Under the pieces are notes generated by a model. The model had not been told where the DNA came from and did no database searches. It was given only the letters and a program-made list of their open reading frames with translations. A stretch of 64,000 nt of DNA from Durusdinium trenchii (lineage: Eukaryota; Sar; Dinophyceae; Suessiales; Symbiodiniaceae), in assembly GCA_963970005.1 (NCBI GenBank), contig CAXAMN010003091.1:340561-404560 (forward strand). The letters are read 5' to 3'. The translations under genes were made by a program, and so were the position numbers. Every line of letters starts with the position of its first letter. The stretch's first letter is position 1. This document shows, piece by piece, positions 40,501 through 49,500 of this stretch.

Positions 40501-43500
40501 TTGCTTCTGGCAAAATGAGGGAAAGGAGAGCTTGTCCAATCAGCTGTGCCTATGGCTTGTGAAGGAGATACTCCCGAAAAGCTGATGCACTCCTGAACAT
40601 TTGGATGAAGAGAGCGGGTTCATTCATGGTCTCCAACTTATTAGCGATGGCCTCCAACCTAATAGCGATGGCCTCCAACCTAGCAGCGATGGCCTCCAAC
40701 CTAATAGCGATTGGGGTGTCCTTTCATGATATCATATCTATGTTGTACAATGTAACTGTCATGTTGTCCCACTCTATTTATATAACTCCCTTCTGGCTAG
40801 CAACGGTCCAGAGTCTTTGCACAGATGTAGTCCCAGCTTTGCACCAGGTCCTCGAGTTGAAGCACTCAATGAGGAACGCTTAGAGGACTGTTCCTGCAAT
40901 CGTGGTTTTTAGCAACAGATTGTTGGGTCATGTTGGGTCATCATGCAACAGGATTGGAATTGACAAAGTGGCTGGCAACGATTCAACACATGTAGGATTG
41001 AGGTAGGATTTGCTTTCTAATTGACAATCGACCCCCCCCAGAATGGCCCTTTGCATGTAGCATGCATGCTTCACACCTCTGACTTGGCAGGCCATCATTG
41101 AAGGAGAGCCTGCAGTTGTGGGACCTGCAGGCCGCGGAGTTTTAGGGAACAAGCATGGAGAATCAGGTTGCTACAGTAGTATCTATTTGTGGACGGGTAG
41201 AATTTGTTTTTGGCGGGTTGGCTTCATGCAAATGGCATGAATACATAATATGCACCACGGTGTTCTGATGTTTTCAGCTCAGGTGACAGCACAGCGACAG
41301 GCACTTACTTGCAATTCCTTTGAGTTGAGAAGGACAACAGCATGTAGAATTCCTTATCCTTAACTCTCGGTTCATTCTACAGCTTGTTGTATCAAAGATC
41401 TCAACAGAATGGAATTGGTTAAGACGTTTGTTTTGCTCAATTTTCCGCCTGTAGAAGAGAAATGCTGCCTGCTGTCATGCACCTAATGTGTTTGACCCCT
41501 TCCTCCGTCAAGTGCGCTTTCTTCTCAGATACAACCTTTCACTCCTTTTCCTCCATAAAGTTTCAAGACTTATTTTTCGATCCATGCTGGCCAAGGAAAT
41601 GTGACCTTTGTCGCGCTGGCATGTGTACTTATCACACACAGTTCGAAGCTCAGCATCACAGCTCACTCTTTGGCATTCGTGGCATTCGAAGTCAGCCTTT
41701 TTATGCAGCAGGAAGATGTAAACTTTAAACATTCTATATAATAGGTAGGTTTGTCTCAAAACAACTCAACTGTAATTGGTATTCAAATGTCTTGAACACA
41801 GAAGTACGTTTGATGGTGGCTCATGTGGGCGCTGATGCTGTGATTCGCTGTCGTTGTCCCTGAGGCACTCGCGACCATCAAAAGGCAGTGCAAAACTACA
41901 CTGTACACCCAAGATTGGTTTGGAACGACATGTGAGCAAAGTGCAAGCGGTCAAGGCTCACATTTTGAGACCACATGGAAGTGTAATTTTCGACTAAACG
42001 TTATCAATCCCAAACCAACTTGCGAACGGTCCGACGGTTCGCCTCTCTAAGCCCTTCCGCATAGGTGGGGTGTTAGAAGGTAAACAAGTCCAAGTATCCA
42101 CAAAGCGAAAATAGGGTAGCGAATCAATGCGAATTTGGTACAAGCTAACTGACAAGATGCAATACAAACGACGCAGGATGAATTATGAATTTCTAGAAGC
42201 CCCCTCAGTCCAAACGAAGTCTTCAGACGAAGTCTTTAGACGTAGGCATTTTTTGATATGCTGGTAAAGCCCGCTTCTTTTTCTTGAAAGGAATTTCTGA
42301 TAATTTACGAAAGCCTAAGCGAATGAACGACGAAGCACCAGTTTTCTTATATTTAGGAAATAGTGGTTGCTGCAAGGTATTATCTAAATACCGGACGACT
42401 GCACGTAGTGTGTTAGCCTGATGCACGATATCAATCCCAAAAACGTACCTAGCCTTGTGACTGTAGCCATGTTGGTGTCGTGTCGATTATCTATATACTT
42501 GCAGCCTCTTTCCATGGGCCGTCCATTACATATAAATATATATATAATATATATTCTTGTCGGTGGGGTCACATTTGTTGGAATAAGTTTAACTGGAATT
42601 TTTGGAGAGGGGGTCAAGAAAACTATGTAATGGGGGGAGGTAGAATAATAAATACCTTGATGCCAACCACCCAGAGAATAAGTTCGCTATATATATTTAT
42701 ATAGACATAAGCTTGAACTCAACAACCCATTGGAATAGTAAGCATGTTGATGTCAAACCTTCTTTCAAAATAACTTGTTTGCCGGATTTCAATTATGAGA
42801 AGGTTGAAAATTGCATGTCGTTGTTGTTTGGGTGTTCAAGCCCATTGGGTTCTTTTCTTTCTGGTTTACTCTTTTTCATTCCTCTCATCCTGGCCCCAGC
42901 CTGGGGTCTTCTGCAAATCTTCCGGGGGATGGTGTTTCAGTAGAATGATTCCAGGGGTGGGTAAGATGTCAACAGCCCCTGGAATAATCCGTTGCTATGC
43001 TGGCCCGAGAAATGCAGCAAGCCTTGGGTCTTCTGCAGGTCAAATGTGGTGGGAAATCTTTCGTTTGGTATTTGAGAGGTCGCTAGCCCTTGGAATCCTT
43101 TCTGGCCTTGCTGCGCTGGCCTTTGAAAGGTCAAATCTCTTGGGTCTCCTGGAGTGCCCTACAAACCAAACCAACGATGATCGTCCTTTTTTAGTGCATC
43201 AAAGGAACAATGGTTCCAATAACTGAGCCACGTCAGGAGTATAGGCACGTGATCCCCTAGCTCAGGCATAGGCAAAGGCACAGGCCATCTTAAAACATTT
43301 TGTTCACCGGATTGTGGACTATGTTTTGGCTTAAGTTATTCCGGTACGTGTAGGCGTGTCAGATACATTTTATGTCTAACCCACCCAGAATAAGTTAAAA
43401 TTATTCCGGCGGGGCGGGTACCTAAAATCCATTAAGGCACGGCCATCTCTTTCCCGTACGTAGAAGTTAGATAGATTATGATACCTGTGGCCGCTGGTCT

Positions 43501-46500
43501 TTCCTGTTTGCGTATATTGGTTTGCCTTTTTGCAAGGCATGGCACAGTAGTGAAAGCAATATCGAAAACGACACCAAACGATACCCGCATTGTATGTTTG
43601 GATGCCTCGGGAAGCCGGTTGCCCACTTGCATGGCTAGGACTTCTAATTGTGGGAACTTGCAATCAATGATAGTGTGTCTTTCCCGCCTCACTCTCCGAA
43701 CCCTTCTTGGCCTTACTAAGTAATTAGCAGTTCTGAATGCTTGCTTGAGATCTTGCATTCTCTCTCACCAAGCCCACTGCAAATCTTAACACTCACGAAG
43801 TGGACAGGTTGTTTACTCTACATGTAGACGATACTTCCCAAATAAAAATATGATAAACATATGTAACCGATTGAAAAACGATAACAATCCCAAGAACGAT
43901 ACCTACGTTAAAGCTTCCACCCAGGAGCCCCCTAGTTTTGCCGGTCGCTCTCATGTTGGGGAGCTGCCTTTGAGAGGCCAGAGTGCTGGCCGAATGCCGA
44001 AAGTCCAGATTCCCAGCACCAAGGTTGAGGCAATGGATACCTGGGACATCACATTGGCATAGTTATAACTATGAACTTGTGGATTTTTGCACATTGAATA
44101 CCTATGCGTGCATTTGCAGAACTGACCTCAATGTTCCGTGGCTAGTTTTGCGAGACAAATTCTGGCATCCATTCAAAACGAAGGCGCGGCAGCAGCTGGA
44201 CGCCGCAATGACAAGCCTGTCGCAGTTGACAATACAATTGGAGGCCTCGGGATCCTTATGTGCTTGACAGGCTCTTGAAGCTGAAGCCAAGGGTCCATAC
44301 ATGGATGTGTATCATGTACATGTATCTGTGTATATATATATAATATACCATGTGTTCATGGCGCTCTATGTTGAGTTATCATGAGCTTTGATTATTTGCC
44401 GTCAGACGCTACTTTCTTCTTGGCATGTGAACCATGCTAACAACGAGCATGGCGGCGCAGAACTAGCAAATCACTGACTTAAGATGGACTCGGACATGCT
44501 GTTGAAGGAATTCCAATTTGAATACGTTCTCGCTCGCCAAGCACTGTTTGGTCGCATATATAGATTTTCCCAAAGGACCTTGCAAGCCAGTCTTTCTGAA
44601 AAAAGTCCGCTTCTAGGGAGGAAGAATGATCACTCCAATTGAATGACTTGGTTAACATTGTTTCGTTTGCAGGATGCTATCCTTGCCGCCTTTGATGCTG
44701 GGGTGGAAGAAGATGATCTTCTACCAGCATTTAGCCGTATGGAGGCCACTTTCACACCAAGAAAGCCCATTCTTCCACATGCACATTCGCTCCTAGATGT
44801 TTAACAGGTTTTCTTCGCACGTATTTGCCCACTAGGTAGGTGATTCTGTCACCATGAATGATGGTGTTTGCACATATTTAAGTCAGACTTTGTGGTGTTG
44901 CTTGCCTGAGAAAGGAGTTGCGCGGCATCACTTGGAGCAGCCACGTGAGCGTGACGTAAAAAATCAGCTTACGCAGATACATTCTCCTTATTGTATCCGC
45001 CTTTATGTGACTGAAGCAGTGACGCAGCTCCCAGACCAATAAACAGCTGAACCATGGATCATGGAACTGCAAAGTGGTATGCATTTTCCGTGACGTCTGG
45101 TTGAGACTTGTGTAGTTGCATGTGAGCCACTGGTCACATTGTGCATCTTCTGCTCTCTCTTTGTCTCAAAGGGCTTGATGTAGATGTGCTTAATGTCTCC
45201 AGACCCACCATTGTTACTAGCAGCTTCTTGTTCCTAGTAGAGATTGCCTCCAACTAACTTGCGATGGCCTCCACCTAATAGCGTCCTTGTTACTAGTAGC
45301 TTCTTGATGTCTCCAGCTCGGCTCTTTGGCCGAATCGGAATCCGAGATTGATCACTGAAAGCATGCCATGAGCCCTTCACAGGTAGACAAATCCCCGCAA
45401 GCACACAGATAGAGTTGGCTTTTGTGTTTTTTGTTGCGTGTTAACTTGTGAACCATATGGAAAACATGAGGAAGCATAGCAATGTGTTCAAAGAGGCTTT
45501 GGCCTTGAGCAGTGGTCAATCTCCTGACCGACCCAGAATGTCCCAACCAGTCAGCGCAGCTAGGTGGTCCAGAGCAGGGCTATTTAGCTTACTCACACGT
45601 TCTTCTCAACAAAGCCTCAGCGTCACCTGCTTGCTCTGATGGCGGGCATCTCTGTGGCGAAGAAAGTGAGGCTTCATGCACCCAAGCAAGGGAGCTGTTT
45701 TGGAGACTCAGCGTTCTTGTTGGTAGAGGCTAGTATAGTAGCCAGCGGATAGCCCAGTGGCTACATGCTTTAGTTTACATTAATTTTTGACACAGAGGAC
45801 CTACGGTTGGATTGTGTCCCAGATCATCAGTTGTTTATACAACTTCCTGCAAATCACAGAAACATCAACATACTACTCACAGAAACTACTCACAGAATAT
45901 GCAGCAAAGTTCCGTGGGTTTGTGATGCAGGATGTTCGGAGCCGGAATTAAATCGATGTTGGACATATTTGGAACCCATCTCGCATCAGATAGCACAAGG
46001 TCGCACAGCATGACACTCAGCTTCTGTTCATCGCTTCACATAGTGTTTCACCACACAGGGATGCTCGAGATCGCCACAAAGAGGAAGAAAGATGCTCGGA
46101 GGCAAATTGCGAAATATCTTCAAAGAGCGCGGTACCAGATACAAGAGTGGTACCGTTGCAGGGACTCAAGAGTCACCTCATGTGGTTCAACGCTGAGGAG
46201 CTCAGCGTGAGAAACGCCTGGACGAGCTTTTCACAGAGCCCCTTTAGCTGCAGAAGAGTGAGAGGAGAAGGAGTTCGAGACAAAGCTTTAGAGTCAGTAG
46301 AGCCATGTCGAAACAAACGTATCCAGACAAACCTGAGCTCACGAAAGGTTTTGGCAAGTGTGTTCTTTCAAGATGCTATCGGCTCAGGTTGGACAGTAGT
46401 GGTGACGGTGTGTTGGAGGCCGCAGAGGTCGGGGCTTTCGCTTGTAGCTTATTTATGGCTGCTTTCAATGCAAAAAAAGAGGAGCGAATGCCAAGGCAAT

Positions 46501-49500
46501 TAAATAGTTGCAGATGCCGCAGGTGAAAATCCTCCTTCAGGGACTAGCCGATGGGAAAGAGCCAGCAGAAGCGACTTGAGCATACTTAAGACTTACTGTA
46601 AGTCAAAGAGAACTCATTAGGAATCAAATAAGGGCAGTGATTTGAATAAGTGTGTGTCACGTTTAAGCCTCTATGTCTTGGGCAAGCCTGGCAGTCGGGG
46701 TTTGAAAACGATGTGGTGAACTTTCAAGTGTTCTGCCAGTTTCTGCGAATAAGCTTTTCAGCTAAGGAAGAGCTGACCTTTATTATGCGCACGATTGGCC
46801 ACAAGAACAAAGAGAAAATTACCCGTGCTCAATTGACGCAGGCGATCGAAAGCACCCTGCCAAGACATAGTGTGATGAGGCCCCTCCAAGCCTGGCTGAA
46901 AGAGTTCATTTGTTTTTGCATACAAATCCAAAACCCATCCTCCAAATGCAGGTGTCAGTGTTGTTATCCTTGAATGCTAGTTATGGTTGGTGCAAGATTG
47001 ATTTTGTTTATGTGTTCGTTAGTATTTGAACACGTGGCATTATGCCCCTTCACCTTTACTTCCCTCGTACTTCCAGAGGAAGGGAAAAGAGGATAACGAG
47101 GAAGAAGGGAAGAGAGATGTTTGCAGAGAAGTGAAGAACAGAGACAAAGAGATGATGAGGGAAGGGGCGTGTTTTGCTGATTGTGGACTTTGACTTTGAG
47201 CTTCATAAGGACTTTTTGGGTAGCCAGGTTACCAGCCGAGGAGATCAGTCTTTCACAAGAGGAAAGAGCTGTTTTGCTAGGCCAGTCCCGAGGAACCGGG
47301 AGATTAGGATGGTTCTGGAAGATGTGTCTCTTAACGTCTCTTAAGCCTTATACCTGTCATTTCTCTTTTTCTTGTGATGTATGATGTTTGGTTTCTCTTT
47401 TTTCTGCGAGGGAGATTTAGAGGAGGAAGGAGCCATTCCAGCATAGCATACCTTTTGTGACCCCCCGGCGGGTGTAGAATTTTGTGAGGCGGTGCGTTCG
47501 TTTTTTTGTGAAGGGATGTATTCCAATGTAGCACACCTCTTGAAGAAAGGATTTTTTTTCTTTTCGCGGTTTGTGTGCTCTTTGCGGGGAGTCGCCGCGC
47601 TCTCACCCCCAACCCCTCTCCCGCACCACGAAATCTGCAACACGTCCGATTTCCTGCTTACCAATAAATCTGACTTTTAAGCGTGACACCTGTCCCAGCT
47701 TCTCTAGCGTGGCTGTGGACGTTTTTCATGTCCAAAAAGGGACAGGCCTTGGATGCGTGTTTGTGTTCCAAGATGATCCTATCATGTGGTCCAAACTGAT
47801 CCTAGACGGACTGAACTTGATGACATCAAATGTGTTCCAATGCTGAAGACTAGAACGTGTATTTTCTGCGGAAAAAAAACACTGATTTCTTTCATTTGGC
47901 CTTTAAATGTGTTTCATTTACAGGAGAACAAATTATTTTTGTTGTACGAACATCAGTCATACTGGACCAATTCTTGGCTAACTCAGGCTGGACGTTGTAC
48001 CTCCAAGAGTTCGGGTCGGATGACAGCGCTGGGAAAGCGCCTTGTCCCCAACAGCTGAAAGGCAATTGAAAAGAGTGAAATTGGCTCCTCAGTCGCACAC
48101 CACGCTCGCCTCATGGTCTTGATCTTGCACAACGCTCTGCATCCCACACATCCGTTCGTTGCCCTATAAGGGTGGAGAGGGTAGGGGTTGTATGTAGGAC
48201 AACCAATCAATGATTTTAATCACTGATCGTCACTGATCGTTCTTCACGTTGGATGTAACCCCTGTGCGTTTGCCAGTTCCTTCACTTTCAAACGATTTCT
48301 TTGTGTGTGTGAAAACTGCGCACAACTGCATGTTTTGGGTCTGACTGGCAAGCGAAAAGATATGAGCAACTAAACAGCGACACCATCCTCTCTGCTGTGG
48401 GAGGCTTAGAGGAGACTGTCTCTAGACCCTGCGTGCACAGTAGGTCAGCTCGTACGCGACACTGTCAACTCCCAACAAGGCTACATATGCAACCGTTGCC
48501 GGTGACATCTCTACAAATACGTTAACACTGGTTTGTAACAAATACGTTAACACTGGTTTGTATATCCATTGGCTCAAGAACGTTCTGCTCCCCGTCTCCA
48601 AAACAATGAGGAACGCTGGTTGATTCCAAACGGGTGGAGAGATGTAGCAGCGGGTAGATTGTGCGCCGTTAGGCCCCGCATGGCTCATATGAGCACCATT
48701 AAGTGGCAACGGGCCTGAAAGGATGTAGGTTTGAGCAAAGTGCCTACTCGCCTCACAGTGATTGAAAGAATCACCCCACATAAAATGAAGGACTGGCCGC
48801 GCGGCCGCACTGCCCTTCAAATATACTGTGCAACTTGTGGTGCCAAGATGCACCAATGCCATAGCCTATTTGATCCTTTGTAAATGCTCACGACAATCAA
48901 CACTTTGCTGAATGCATTCGACTGTTTGTCCACTCCTTCGCTCTTACCCCTTTGTCCCGCCTTTGTGCTCCTAAGTCCAAAAAAATACAAGTGTCAAGGT
49001 ACTTTTTGAAAAGTACGACAAGTCCAAGACGGGGAAGCTTGACCATGAGGAGTTGAAGTCCTTGCTGATAGATCTCGCAGGTCGCACAGGGGGACATTGG
49101 ACTGACAAGAATTCGCAGGAGCTTGTTTTCCAGGTGTACAGCGAGTATGGTGGTTCTCCGGGTCTACAGCGAGTATGGTGTTAATGGAATTGTCCAAACT
49201 ACAGAGAATTTGTGGACATGTTGATCGTGTGTGATCATGTGCGCAAATGGTTGTTCTTGCCTTTGCTGCCGGTGAACGACCGGAGCATTGCAAGCTAAAG
49301 AGATGTGGTCTTGAGTTGTCCATGTTCCAGGCAGAGATGTATCGCAAGAGGATGTGGACTGGATCATGGCGAAGGCTGGCCGCCAAAAAGGTGCTGCTGT
49401 TTGCTCTGAAAGGACAGGACAGGATCACTCGCTCAATCGCAGATTTGGATGTGTGTTGCACTTTATGTCCCAAGATGATGGCTGCGACGCTTGACAGCAG

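Noticed and set aside
42795..43226. 143-codon frame with hydrophobic N-terminus
   Set aside because: The region is made of diverged GGGTCTTCTGCA duplications; the hydrophobic run comes from TC-rich DNA.
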